A DNA stretch of 64,000 nt, from the NCBI GenBank assembly GCA_027627225.1, contig CM051030.1, forward strand, positions 21,161,105 to 21,225,104, read 5' to 3'. This DNA is from Congeria kusceri. Lineage: Eukaryota; Mollusca; Bivalvia; Myida; Dreissenidae. Under the pieces are notes generated by a model. The model worked only from the letters and a program-made list of their open reading frames with translations, made no database searches and was not told the DNA's origin. Within the stretch, counting starts at the first letter, position 1, and each line of letters begins with the position of its first letter. Made by a program: the position numbers and the translations under genes. Positions 1 to 10,135 of the stretch are shown one piece after another.

Positions 1-1247
1 AATTTTAACAAGGCATTACGATTAATTTTACACAGGTGAGCAAACCGGGGCCATTTTGGCTCTCTTGTAGTAGCTTTTACTTAAATGTTTTCTTTTTAGC
101 TTACTTGTGCACTACGTGGTGCTCATGGTGTGCTCATGACGAGCTTTTGTGATGGCCTTTTGTCCGTCGTCTGTTGTAAGGCGTTCGTCGTCAACATTTA
201 CCTTGTGAACACTCAAGAAGCCACATTTATTGCCCAATCTTCATGAAACTTGCTCACATCATTTGTTCCAATGACATCTCGGACATTATCGAAACACTGT
301 CATTTGGGGTCAAAAACGATGTCACTTTGTCAAAATGATGTAAAATCTTGTGAACTAGAAAGTGACATTTTTTGCCCAATCAACATCAAACTTGCTCAGA
401 ACAAGCCTTCTTTGATATCTCGGCCAAGTTTGTAAACGGTCTCGCTCAATTGAAAAACATGGCCGTTATGGGGCGGGGCAGTTTTCATTATGTGGCTATA
501 TTGAAAACGTTAAGAAGCTTGTAAACACTCTTAAGAGCTCACATTTATTGCCCAATATCCATGAATCTTGCCCAGAACATTTGTTCTAATCGTTTCTCGC
601 ATGAGTTTGAAACTGTGTCATGTGGGGTCAAAAACAAGGTCCCCTGGCCAAATTGACGGAAAAGCTTGTAAACACGCTTAGAAGTCACATTTTTTTGCCC
701 AATATTTTTGAAACTTGCTCAGAACATCTATTTCATTGATATCTCGGACAAGTTGAAACTGGGTCATGTGGGGTCCAAAACTAGGTCACCATGCCAAATG
801 GAAGGAAAAGCTTGTTCACACTCTAGAGGCCTCATTTGTAGCCCAATCATCATGAATTTGCTCAGAACATTTGTCTCAATGATATCTCAAACGTGTTCGA
901 AACTGGGTCATGTTGGGTCAAATACTAGGTCACTAGGGTAAATTGAAGAAAAAGCTAGTGAACACTCTAGAAGTCGCATTTATTGCCCAATATTCTTAAA
1001 ATTGGCTCAGATCATGTGTTTTAATACTCAGAAGAATTTAAAACTGGGTCCTGTGGGGTAAAAAACTAGGTCACCAGGCCAAAATGAATGAAAAGCTTGT
1101 GAACACTCTTAGAGGCTACATTTATAGGCCAATCGTCACGAAACTGATATCTGGGACAATGATAGCTGGGAAAAGTTTGAAACCTTATGGCCATTTTTTT
1201 TACTTAAATGACTATCCATTTTTTGAGATAATTTTTTATCATTTAAG
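1..1247. repeat. Dispersed tandem-repeat element, family A (about 145 bp unit)
   Basis: Degenerate tandem copies of a unit recognisable by AAAGCTTGTGAACACTCT, TTGCCCAATCATCATGAAAC and GAAACTGGGTCATGTGGGGT recur about every 145 bp. The leader at about 99-190 contains CTTTTGTCCGTCGTC and matches the start of the related array at 60290. Bases 30-70 carry a separate AGGTGAGC...GGCCATTTTGGCTCTCTTGT motif that resembles the right end of other elements in the window. The short ORFs here are by-products of the repeat. Because a coding exon follows at 1248, this stretch is probably an intron of locus 1 whose upstream exons lie outside the window. Confidence 0.8.
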
Positions 1248-1583
1248 TAAGTCCCAAAGTTCTGACCAACAATGTGAAGATTGCCGCTGCAACTGGTGCT
1301 AATGTGACATTCAACATTCCATTCTACTCCTATCCTGCGGTAGAGGAGATACTGATACAGCGCTATGATGGACTTAATATCAGCAGCAGGTCGGAGAAAT
1401 ATTCACTGATAAATACAAATGCGAGTGTGGAGACTGATTTCTACAGTGCAAAGGTGCGGCTGGAACGGACTGTGTTCAACTTCATTGTAACTTTCCTTCA
1501 ACCGAATGACTTCGGGAACTATAAACTGCAGATGCGAAACTCGGTGAATGTGACAACCGTATACTTGAATGTGGTGGAGGAAA
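1248..1583 (+). CDS. IgSF receptor locus 1: Ig-like domain exon
   Basis: This exon encodes one Ig-like domain of a membrane receptor. Its 336 nt give phase 1 at both ends, like the other Ig exons in the window. The acceptor is the AG at 1246-1247 after a T-rich tract and the donor is GTAAGT at 1584. The protein has a B-strand-like ANVTFNIPF, an E/F segment ending DFGNYKLQMRNS, a G strand TTVYLNVVEE, and several N-glycosylation sites (NVT, NIS, NAS, NVT). The usual cysteines are absent: the B-strand position is Asn or Ile and the F-strand position follows NYKL, so this is a disulfide-less fold. The 5' exons of the gene (signal peptide and any earlier domains) are outside the window. Ligand and gene name are not recognised. 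Confidence 0.75.
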
Positions 1584-1724
1584 GTAAGTATAATCAACAC
1601 ATATAGTGTAAAATATTTTTCCAGGTGAAAATGCGCATCACTACTACCACATAGAACAAGAAAGTTAACATGAAAGAATTTCATTATTCAGGTGATGGGG
1701 TTGAATCTGTTTATCTCACCTTAA

Positions 1725-2460
1725 GTGTTTGGTGAGCTATTGGTATAGAGGGACTGTCCTGCGTGATATGTCGTCCGTAAAAAAATTGGGCTCATGTGAT
1801 AGAGACTTCACTTTTCATTCAATCTTTACCACATCTGCACAGTTTGTGTATGACCATACAATCCCGGATCGATAATGGGCCATATCGGACTAGGAACACC
1901 AGAGTTAACATACAGACTTCATTTTTTATCTGAACTTAACCAAACTTTCACGGCAGGTGTATGACCAAAAGGTTTTAATCTAAAAATGGTGAAGATTGGG
2001 ATACAAATATCAGAGTTATTGCCCCTTGTTTGTGAGAAATAATAAAAAACTGGACAATACGAATGATAGAGCCTTCATTGTTTGTCTAATATTGACCAAA
2101 CTTGCACTGTTTCTGTTTGACCATTAGGTCTCAGTCAGTGTCAAATATGGGCCAGATCGGACCAGAAAGTCCAGAGTTATTGCCCCCTGTTTGTGAAAAA
2201 AATCCTTAAATGTTCAACAATATTTGGCTTTCAGTCTCGATAACGAATCAACTTTTAATTCCTTGTTGCACAGTGTGTGTGTATGACTGTAAGAAGTCAT
2301 CTGGGTGCAGTAATGGGCCAGAAAGAACGTTTTATGAGAAAGTTTGCAAAAAATTGACTATCTGTAACAAAGAAACATTGTTATGCCCTTAAAGGGATTT
2401 TGGGGGGCATATAGTAATCGTTTTGTTTGTCCGTCCGTCAATTTGTCCGTCCCCCCGAGG
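1725..2460. repeat. Intronic repeat, family E fragment plus the head of another element
   Basis: Two or more degenerate copies of a unit with GACCAAACTT(G/T)CAC, GTTTGTGTATGACCAT and CCAGAGTTATTGCCCC fill most of the intron between the two Ig exons. The same unit forms the array at 49340-50160. At 2395-2450 a second head sequence appears, GGGGGGCATATAGTAATCG followed by TCCGTCCGTC, which is seen at the start of several other arrays here. The Cys-containing ORF at 2210-2392 lies inside this repeat and is not treated as a gene. Confidence 0.7.
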
Positions 2461-2481
2461 TTAATTTTTTTTTTTAATCAG

Positions 2482-2687
2482 ACATTCATCGTTTAGCTTC
2501 CACAGATTCCACAGATAATTTCTTCAATCATACAGCTGTCATGGAAAATTCTACTTCACTTAGAAATGGTCTATATTATGTGAACATCTCCAACCTTGAT
2601 GCATGTGTCTACCATGCTAGACTCTTAACATACAATGACATTGGAGCAGCAGAAGTGCAAGCTTTGGTGATTTTGAAAATAAAAAAG
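2482..2687 (+). CDS. IgSF receptor locus 1: second, half-length Ig-like exon
   Basis: The exon follows a poly-T tract and AATCAG acceptor and joins the previous exon in phase (A plus AC gives Asn). It encodes about 68 residues resembling the C-terminal half of the preceding domain: NFFNHTAVMENSTS, NGLYYVNISNLDACVYHARL, then NDIGAAEVQALVILK. Three N-glycosylation sites (NHT, NST, NIS) are visible. It lacks a B-strand half, so it is either a half domain that completes a fold with another exon or a decaying copy. The best donor, GTATGA at 2688, leaves phase 0, which does not match the phase-1 transmembrane exon at 5282. An unrecognised connecting exon or exon skipping is therefore needed. Confidence 0.55.
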
Positions 2688-2699
2688 GTATGAAGCATT

Positions 2700-3345
2700 G
2701 TGTGGTGGTCTTCTAAAACTATCCACGCCCCGGGGGTCGCATGATTTAAATAGGCTTAAATAGCAAAATAACTTTAAAAATCGTCTGTTCTGAAACTGAC
2801 ATACCCATCATTTTCATATTTCGAACTTAACATTGTATTGTGGTCACATCGTTTATATAGATATAAATAGAAAAATGACTTTTTTTAAATATTCTCCTTT
2901 GAAACAACAAGGCCCAGTGGTTTCATATTTGGTATGTAACATTGTGTAGTGTTCCACTACAAAGATTGTTCAAATGATGCCCCTGGGGTCAAAACTGGCC
3001 ATGCCCCAGGCGTCACATTGTTTATATAGACTTAAATTGCAAAATGACAAACAATCTTCTCTAAAACCGCAAGGCCCAGTGGTCTTATATTTGGTATGTA
3101 CATGTAACATTTTATAATGTTCCTCTACAAAGATTGATAAAATTGGCCACGCCCTGGGGGTCATATTGTTTCAATTGACTTATATGGCAGGTTTAAAAAT
3201 CGTCTCCACTGAAACCACAAGGCGCAGAGGTTTCATATTTTACCTGAAACATTGTATAGTGTTCCTCTACAATTTTTTTTTAAATTATGTCCCTGGGTTA
3301 AAAGAAGCCATGCCCCGGGGTCACATTATTTGTATAGACTTATAT
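2700..3345. repeat. Dispersed tandem repeat, family B (about 165 bp unit)
   Basis: About four copies of a unit with CTGAAACCACAAGGCCCAG, GTTTCATATTTGGTATGTAA, GTTCCTCTACAAAGATTG and GCCCCTGGGGTCAAAACTGG. The same unit builds the arrays at 39640-42060 and 44930-45330. It lies in the intron after the half-length Ig exon. ORFs inside are repeat shadows. Confidence 0.85.
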
Positions 3346-3716
3346 AGAAAATCTTGTTGTTGAATAAGTACATGTTTACATGCATTGTATGTTTGATACC
3401 AAGATAGTTTATGCACAATCAAGTTCAATACTCAACTGAGTATAGAAACAAACACTCATGTGTTGCAATATTTTTTATTGGTAACTCCCATTATGCAACA
3501 TGACTCTAGTGAGTTCTAGTCTACTCTGGTCTCAGTGGTTGGTTCTGTTCAACGTCATCATCATTATCATCATCATCACCATCTTCATAATCGTCTTCTT
3601 CTTCATTGTAAACAACAACATTATCATAATGACCATTTTCATATGTATTTGTTTCATTACCTGATGAATTGCAAAAGCAAATTAAAACACAATATTTGTT
3701 ATGTTCATTTTTATAG

Positions 3717-3889
3717 ACATCGCATCTTTATTAACTGTACTCAATCTGCTATTACTACTTGTGCAACTACCACTACCACTACTTCTACAACTACTACTAT
3801 TATTAATACTACTACTATTGCTACTACTACTACTACTACAGCTACTATTACTACTACTTCTACGACTACTACTTCTACAACTACTACTT

Positions 3890-3921
<32 letters not shown>

Positions 3922-3940
3922 GATACTTCTACTACTACTT

Positions 3941-4032
<92 letters not shown>

Positions 4033-4192
4033 GCTACTTCTTCTTCTTCTTCTTCTTATCCTCCTTCTTCTACTTCTACTTCTGCTACTACTACGACTAC
4101 TTTTACTACTACTGCCACTAATTATACTACTACTACAATTATTACTGCAACTATTACAACAACAACAACTACTACTACTACTACTACTACTT

Positions 4193-4244
<52 letters not shown>

Positions 4245-4425
4245 AACAACAACTACTACTACTGCTACTTCTTCGTGCTCTTCTTCTTATCCTCCTTCTA
4301 CTTCTACTTCTGTTACTACTACTACTACTTCTACTGCTTCTTCTACCACTACAACTATTACGGTAACTACTACTACTACCACTACTACTACTACTACTGC
4401 TACTACTACTACTGCGACAACTAAA

Positions 4426-4464
<39 letters not shown>

Positions 4465-4618
4465 GCTACTGCTACAACTACTACTAGTACTACTACTACT
4501 TCTACAACTACTACTTCTTCAACAACAACAACAACTACTACTACTACTTCCAATACTACTACTACTACTACTACTACTACTTCAACTACTACTGCTTATA
4601 CTACAACAACAACAACTG

Positions 4619-4657
<39 letters not shown>

Positions 4658-4774
4658 TTACTACTACTACTACTACTGCCACCACCATCACCACCACCAC
4701 CACCACAATCATCATCATCATCTTTTTCTTCAAGATCATGTTATACAGGAGAAATTAGTGTAAACACATCTCAA
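3717..4774 (+). repeat. (ACT)n trinucleotide tract, possible Thr-rich mucin-like stalk exon
   Basis: About 950 bp of ACT-type trinucleotides interrupted by TCT, GCT, ACA, ACC and ATT triplets. On the + strand one frame is open from 3535 to 4758 and would encode almost pure Thr with some Ser and Ala; the +1 frame is open as poly-Leu to 4366. The tract sits between the Ig and transmembrane exons, where mucin-like stalks occur in other receptors. In its favour are an acceptor-like TTTTTATAG at 3708-3716 leading into NCTQSAITTCATTT, and a good donor, GTAAGT, at 4775. Against it, the Thr frame stops at 4756-4758, just before that donor, and the 5' phase does not match the exon at 2482-2687. It may simply be an intronic microsatellite. 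Smaller TCA-rich tracts flank it (3548-3600, 4680-4725). Confidence 0.5.
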
Positions 4775-4780
4775 GTAAGT

Positions 4781-5281
4781 ACTTTTTAATTAAAGTCTCA
4801 GTATTTCTTGAAAACATCGTGTTTTTAGACAACGCGTCATCTTTGTAATACGTTCACGCCTTTGCGGAATAATGCTATTGCTTAAGTTATTCAATTTGAA
4901 AATAAAACGGAAAGAATAAACTTTTAAAGATTGTTTTCTTTAATGTAAATTATCTACAAAAGCTATATACTTAATCATGTTTGATGCATACATAAGGTTT
5001 GATATATGAGGACGTTTTATAATGATATGGATACTAACAATATAGTTAAATATTTTGAATATATTCATGCACGAACATTAACTGCACACTTGTCATCGTT
5101 TTATGCTAAGTAATATTGCTGAATAGTAAAAAGACGTGACCAAAATCACATTAATATTCAGCCTTAAATATGTATTATGTTTGAAACATTATTGTTTAAA
5201 TTTATAAATGGAATAGTTTATTGCCAAGTATAACTTAGAAGATATTTTATGAATGTTTGCAATTGATATTTCAATACAAAG
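4781..5281. other. Intron, AT-rich, nothing recognised
   Basis: This stretch between the trinucleotide tract and the transmembrane exon holds no repeat or coding signal that I recognise. It ends in the acceptor AATACAAAG that opens the transmembrane exon. Confidence 0.5.
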
Positions 5282-5422
5282 TTGCCGATGGCTTAACTGC
5301 TGCAAGCATTAACACGGGAGCGATTGTTGGGGGAGCAGTTGCAGGTGTGCTGGGATTGCTCGTTGTTGTACTCGTTGTTATTGTACTGAGGAGATACGAA
5401 ATAAAATGCGTCCGAAAACAAG
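5282..5422 (+). CDS. IgSF receptor locus 1: transmembrane exon
   Basis: This exon encodes the membrane anchor. After an AG at 5280-5281 the phase-1 reading gives ADGLTAASINTGAIVGG, then a hydrophobic stretch of about 23 residues rich in Gly, Ala, Val and Leu, then the stop-transfer and juxtamembrane run RRYEIKCVRKQ. The small-residue pattern GAIVGGAVAG is of the GxxxG type that favours helix packing. The donor is GTGAGA at 5423, leaving phase 1. The positive charges after the helix give a type I orientation with a cytoplasmic C terminus. A homologous but broken exon is at 26488-26634. Confidence 0.85.
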
Positions 5423-5763
5423 GTGAGACTAGATTTATGTAATATTGTGCGTGTTCCTCAAGGGACCTGCTCATGGATTGGCAAATTGACAATGTTCATT
5501 TTTTGTCTAAGATCATTAAAAAGCAAAATCTATTACATTATATAAACAAGCGAAACACATGTAACACGACTGACATTAACATATTTAATATAGTATAGCA
5601 TTAGTCTAATATATTAGAAATATAGTGTCGTTTATAACAAAAAAAATTATCGAGTAAAATTATAAAACGTTTGTAATGCTTTTCATCGGTATTTTGGAAA
5701 GCACATGCATCACTTAGATAGCGTTAATGCACCACCATGATCAACAGTCAGAATAGCATAATT

Positions 5764-5845
5764 GTTCGCGCGATAAATTGTGTATCCAGACGTTTCGCGC
5801 GATAAATTGTGTATCCAGACGGTCGTAGTTTCGAGTCCTGGCGAA
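5764..5845 (+). repeat. 29-bp tandem duplication beside a tRNA B-box-like motif
   Basis: Two adjacent copies of a 28/29-nt unit (CGCGATAAATTGTGTATCCA core) are followed by GTAGTTTCGAGTCCTGGCG, which resembles an RNA polymerase III B box. This is probably a SINE remnant in the intron after the transmembrane exon. No intact tRNA fold is evident. Confidence 0.45.
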
Positions 5846-6015
5846 GACAATAAAATGATTAATCTTTGTATTATATTTTGTGTTCGGGTAGTCCAACTGC
5901 TTTAGTTTTATTGCATCAGTTTTTTGTTTGTTTTGTTTTTTCAAAATTACGAAAATCACTGAACAAGTCCCTTAATCCACATAAATAACATATAATGACC
6001 TGAATTCATTTTCAG

Positions 6016-6069
6016 ATTCTACCAACAATGCTGTATATGAAGCAACTCACACAAATACCGTAAACAGTG
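6016..6069 (+). CDS. IgSF receptor locus 1: cytoplasmic tail exon 1 (54 nt)
   Basis: A 54-nt phase 1-1 exon between TTTTCAG and GTAGGT. Joined to the transmembrane exon it reads DSTNNAVYEATHTNTVNS. Tyr in NAVYEATH is a possible kinase and SH2 site. The equivalent exon of locus 2b (28187-28240) is also exactly 54 nt with the same phases, which supports both as real exons. Confidence 0.75.
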
Positions 6070-6195
6070 GTAGGTACTGCCGTTTGAAAATAATATAAAG
6101 TATGTAAGCGGACATAAAGAACAACGATTAAAACAGTTATTATGCTAGAGTGTAATTTTGTTGTTAATGGCTATACATTTATTATTTTTTTATAG

Positions 6196-6232
6196 GGGAA
6201 TATGACGAGCTTGCAAATTCTAATGCGATTCG
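6196..6232 (+). CDS. IgSF receptor locus 1: cytoplasmic tail exon 2 (37 nt, YDEL)
   Basis: A 37-nt exon (phase 1 in, phase 2 out) between TTTTTTTATAG and GTAAGT, encoding GEYDELANSNAI plus the start of an Arg codon. YDEL is a YxxL motif. The matching exon in locus 2b (28577-28613) is also 37 nt with the same phases. The phase-2 donor fits both the acceptor at 6487 and the one at 7086, which gives two alternative tails. Confidence 0.75.
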
Positions 6233-6486
6233 GTAAGTAAGACATGCATGCACATACATATAGACATAGACCTTCCACTGATATAACCAATGTTCACACC
6301 AGCTTTAAAGATGTAGGAACATACGTTATATATTTTAACTTTCATTGTTCAGGAATATAATTATCGCATTCTGATTGGCCAAATAAATTAGCTCCTAGCC
6401 TTATGATAGCTACATCGAAACGGGATATTCACCATCATGTAACGACAACTTTAATAAATATGTATCGTACACATGATTTATTTCAG

Positions 6487-6529
6487 ACAACGTCAGGCTG
6501 ATTCAAATGCCGGTGGTTATGATAAATAG
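6487..6529 (+). CDS. IgSF receptor locus 1: short-form terminal exon
   Basis: After ATTTCAG at 6480-6486 the exon completes the split Arg codon and reads QRQADSNAGGYDK, then TAG at 6527-6529. Using it ends the receptor with a short tail that has only one more tyrosine and lacks YSTL. Skipping it in favour of 7086 gives the longer tail. No poly(A) signal close behind it was identified, so the choice of ending is inferred only from splice phase. Confidence 0.65.
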
Positions 6530-7085
6530 TCTTGCCGCTAAGACCTATGAACTTCTATGTGAGGAATACACGTACGGTAACTGAAGGATGTATAGTTGTA
6601 TCGCTGTATGTTGTACTCGCTGATTCGAGTTTCTTCACATTATTGTATTGTAATATGCCATATGTATAGAGCCTATCAATAGTTAATTAGCACCCGATAA
6701 CATTAACATGTTTCAGTATATTGTGAAGGTTTGGAACTGGACTTGTATTATTTTAATATATGGAATAATGTGTTGCTATGTAGAGGCCATTGTCGTTATA
6801 GTAAAATCGGATAATGACGTGTTTATTAAACAGCAACCCAACAACATTTGTGCTCATTATAACGTACTGGTTTTCCTGGATTATGGATACATGTTTTGTT
6901 TGTATTCCAGATGCCGGCCAGAGGTAAATCTATAAACAATGTTTACATTTGTATTATTGTATTTTAAACAGTAAATATAAACAAATCATCAACGTTTCTC
7001 AAGCTTGGTATTTTCGAATTCACGATCATGAATTGCTATGTTAGATTTAGATCTGATACAACGATACTAACTTTGTTTCTTTCAG

Positions 7086-7168
7086 CAATAAGCAAATGTA
7101 CTCCACACTGGACCAACGCCAGGCACCGGACGATGCAAGATTGTATGAGGACACACGGGAATCTGAAG
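7086..7168 (+). CDS. IgSF receptor locus 1: long-form tail exon (YSTL)
   Basis: Acceptor TTTCTTTCAG precedes 7086. The phase-2 join to the 37-nt exon gives R-NKQMYSTLDQRQAPDDAR followed by LYEDTRESE, and the exon ends in phase 1 at a weak donor, GTACAT. With YDEL from the previous exon this makes YDEL, 11 residues, YSTL, which lies within ITAM spacing (YxxL/I-x6-12-YxxL/I). LYEDT is a further tyrosine site. The exon aligns with the terminal exon of locus 2b, which has YESL then nine residues then YEIV. Confidence 0.7.
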
Positions 7169-7337
7169 GTACATGGAGACTAAAGTGTGTTATTGCTCTG
7201 TTACTGTAAACTATCATATGTTTGATGCGCCTTTATTGAGATTTACTTTTGAAAAAAAAGTATGCGTTGTTCGGATGTATATTGTCTTATACATTATACC
7301 GACCATGACAACACATATACTTTTTATCTACTTGCAG

Positions 7338-7378
7338 GTTATCCGGTTTATGTCAATACACGAGTTGTAGAGATTTAA
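7338..7378 (+). CDS. IgSF receptor locus 1: long-form terminal exon (YVNT)
   Basis: After CTTGCAG at 7331-7337 the exon joins in phase 1 and reads GYPVYVNTRVVEI, then TAA at 7376-7378. YVNT has Asn at Y+2, the Grb2 SH2 preference. It is the last exon of the long form. An ATTAAA at 7935-7940 is a possible but distant poly(A) signal. Confidence 0.65.
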
Positions 7379-7559
7379 AACATATTTAACATACGTGCAT
7401 TATACCTCAATTCAATGTGGTTGACACTGCCAATTGAATTTTGTTCATTTTCGGACAAGTATCATGATTGCGTTATGCCTCCTCTGGCGAACCATACTTT
7501 ATTTGGTTTTGCATCACTGTTTTACGACCTTTTACGCACCATAATTATTTGTATTAATG

Positions 7560-7870
7560 TATTGTAACGTGCATTGGAAAACGCGTTTATAAGCCTGTAC
7601 GTATCACAAGAAGTAAATGAAAATATGACATAAATGTAACAGTGTTGTTTTAACGCAAAAAATCTCGTTAGAACGCAAGATAAAACGTGGAACAACGCTA
7701 AGTGAACGCGTTGTAACGCGAAACAATGTGTATTAATGACGGAAATACGTAATTACGCACAGTAACGGCGGATTGCGTTAATACAAATGTGTTCGCATTA
7801 TAAATCGTTTTGTTCGCGTTTTTACGAGTTGAACAGCGTACGAACGCTATATTTCGCGTAATAATGAGTA
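7560..7870. other. AACGC/GCGTT-rich patch after locus 1
   Basis: Within AT-rich DNA, the words AACGC, ACGCG and GCGTT recur on both strands about every 15-25 bp (for example AAAACGCGTTT, GAACGCGTTGTAACGCGAAA, GGATTGCGTTAATAC, TTGTTCGCGTTTTTACGAG). No ORF spans it. It may be the 3' flank or untranslated region of locus 1, or a decayed element. Confidence 0.4.
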
Positions 7871-8963
7871 ATAGTTTGTAAATGGAATGGTTCTAATAGG
7901 CCTTCGTAAATACAAAACAATAATTATCGGAAGTATTAAATCAAATGTTGAATACACCTCTGGGTTTTTTTCAATGAACAAAAGCAAAATGATAAGATTG
8001 TTTTTACTTCGTGTATTTTAAACAGTTTTTTATTAATGGATATTTGTTTGACTAAAGTCATAATTTTATAGTTAGGTATATCGTTTTGTAACATATAGTA
8101 TTTGTATATTCGTTTGTTAGCTTACTTGTGCATGCATATTCTGGTATTTTGTAATAATTATACTAACTATTGTATCTTTCTAATGTATAATTTGATTAAC
8201 TGAATGTTTTTACCTATTAGTATGGATATTTCTTAAAATGTGCAGTTTCAGAATATTCATTCAATGCGTATATAATAATCATAATTAAGTTTAATTTGAA
8301 AATAATGCGCCATGAAACTGGTAATGAAATATTTATTTAACATGCTAAAGGTACTATGTTGTGTATGAATGCATTAGTAAGACAATTGTACATTTATTAC
8401 ATAATTGTGTAAGTTGCATGCGTGCTTTTTGCCTGTATAACACTATTAGTAATAATACCAATGTTTGTATGTATGTTTTAGGTTTGCGGGTTTCGTTCTT
8501 TAGATTTATGTTTACACCTGATAAAAGTGTTCCTCTTTCACATATCAATTTGCATGGATAAGTAGAATCTATATTGAAATATTATATTAAAATATTAATA
8601 ACCTCGTCTTCGTTTCAATTTCACGTTTGTGAACGATAAGCTGCCATTGGTAAAGCGAGTATAACGCTGTATTTTATTTCAACATTCTTCTAGTCCTCAT
8701 TAAAAAATTTCAGGTATGTGGGATCGACATCACAATTTTTTTTTCAAAACATACTATGTCGGTGATAATTGAGAACAAGTGCGGTGCAAATAAACACTAT
8801 TGACTATTTACAAATTTCCTGGCAAAAAAAAAATCTTGGTTTGACTAATGTGATTTTTAGAAATTACGGTGTACAACTAATATGTCTAGATACCGCTTCG
8901 TTTTCCTTGTTAGTCAAAACAACCGCGAGTTTGCATAATGCAATGTTTCCAAAAGATCCAATT
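7871..8963. other. AT-rich intergenic stretch, nothing recognised
   Basis: Very AT-rich sequence with no splice-flanked coding segment, no repeat matching the rest of the window and no RNA gene that I can recognise. The ORFs on both strands at 8354-8561 overlap each other and show no family motif. Confidence 0.5.
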
Positions 8964-9161
8964 TAGTTTTAAACCTATTTATTTTAGCTCGATTGCATCG
9001 AAAGCCTAAGGCTTATTGAGACACTCTCGAGTCCGTTTCCTGGGTAGAACCAGTACTTGGTGTCTTTGGGGGAGATCTTGAGAACGCTCCTAGAGTTGGG
9101 ATCGAGCCCGGAACCTCCCGATCGCTAGGCAGACACCATATCCACTACGCCACCGCGACCT
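8964..9161 (-). mobile_element. tRNA-derived SINE with 14-bp target-site duplication
   Basis: Read on the minus strand, the element starts GGTCGCGGTGGCGTAGTGG with an A-box-like TGGCGTAGTGG and continues to a B-box-like GGTTCCGGGCTCGATCCC. It ends in a short A/T-rich tail near AAATAAATAGG. The exact repeat CAAAAGATCCAATT flanks it at 8950-8963 and 9162-9175, which marks a retrotransposition insertion. The head is tRNA-related. The family is not assigned; a mollusc V-SINE-type element is possible. Confidence 0.8.
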
Positions 9162-9175
9162 CAAAAGATCCAATT

Positions 9176-10135
9176 GAAAGGCCATTGGTAGCTAACAGTC
9201 CTATCTGTGGCATGATATTTCTTTAGGAGGCATCAATTTATTTTTTTTATGCACCTGATACGTGAACATTCATCTAGTGGGTACTGTATTCGGCTGCATT
9301 TCAACGAGCTGCCTTACTGCCAGCCAGTCGAATGTTCGCCCATCCGCTTGCACAAATACACGTGAGCCCTTACGGCATCGTCTGAACAGTGTTTGAAAAG
9401 CATGTGTCGTATAGTGGTTGTACAAACACATGTACTTGTAGTGCCATTATGCATACAGTTCTGAGATATTGTTCGCATAGTATAATATTGTCTAGCGGAG
9501 TAAATTACAACAAACTGTTAGCACTATGTTGAAAGATCTCCGTACCCCATCCCCCTCCCCCCCACACACACACTTCAATCCGAATCGGAATTATATAGAA
9601 ATATAGTTTTCCATTTTGCGTATGCAGTGTTTCAATATTTTTTGTAAATATTGTGATGTCCTTGTTACGTACACGCATACACCGTTACACCCTTTTTCAA
9701 ATCAACGCTCTGCACAAATGGAGAAAACCTTTGATTTTTGGTTACATAAGTTAATTGAAATGGCTGGTACAGACACGCTTACAATGCGGAACAGTTTCCA
9801 GCTTCATTTAATACTTCCCCCTTTCAATACACTGCTTATTAATAAATGTATACAGAAGAACTAACTATTGTACAAGTATGGGTTTTGATAATTTACGCTC
9901 TGATGTCATCTGCTACGCAACCGCTCTTTAATCCGAGCATTATATTTACTGGAGTACTTAATTTGAGAAACGCCTAACATGGATAGATATATAAAAATAC
10001 CTACATAAACATATGTCGGTATCCTGCCTTTACCTTGTTCTCACACTCATGTTTATGTCGTTGTGTCAACACTGGTCTGACTCTACACTGGTCTGACTGA
10101 CCGGTGTACTCACGCTCTAATCATTATGGGTATGC
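9176..10135. other. Intergenic, nothing recognised
   Basis: No coding exon or repeat family was recognised. A short CCCCCTCCCCCCCACACACACAC run lies near 9550-9573. Confidence 0.5.

Noticed and set aside
2210..2392. Cys-rich 60-residue ORF in a locus 1 intron (possible small secreted peptide)
   Set aside because: It lies inside a family E repeat copy; the cysteines are not conserved in the other copies and there is no signal peptide.
3701..4366. Long poly-Leu ORF on the + strand and poly-Val ORF on the - strand across the trinucleotide tract
   Set aside because: These are frame shadows of the (ACT)n array with no flanking non-repetitive coding sequence. Only the Thr frame has any positional argument for coding.
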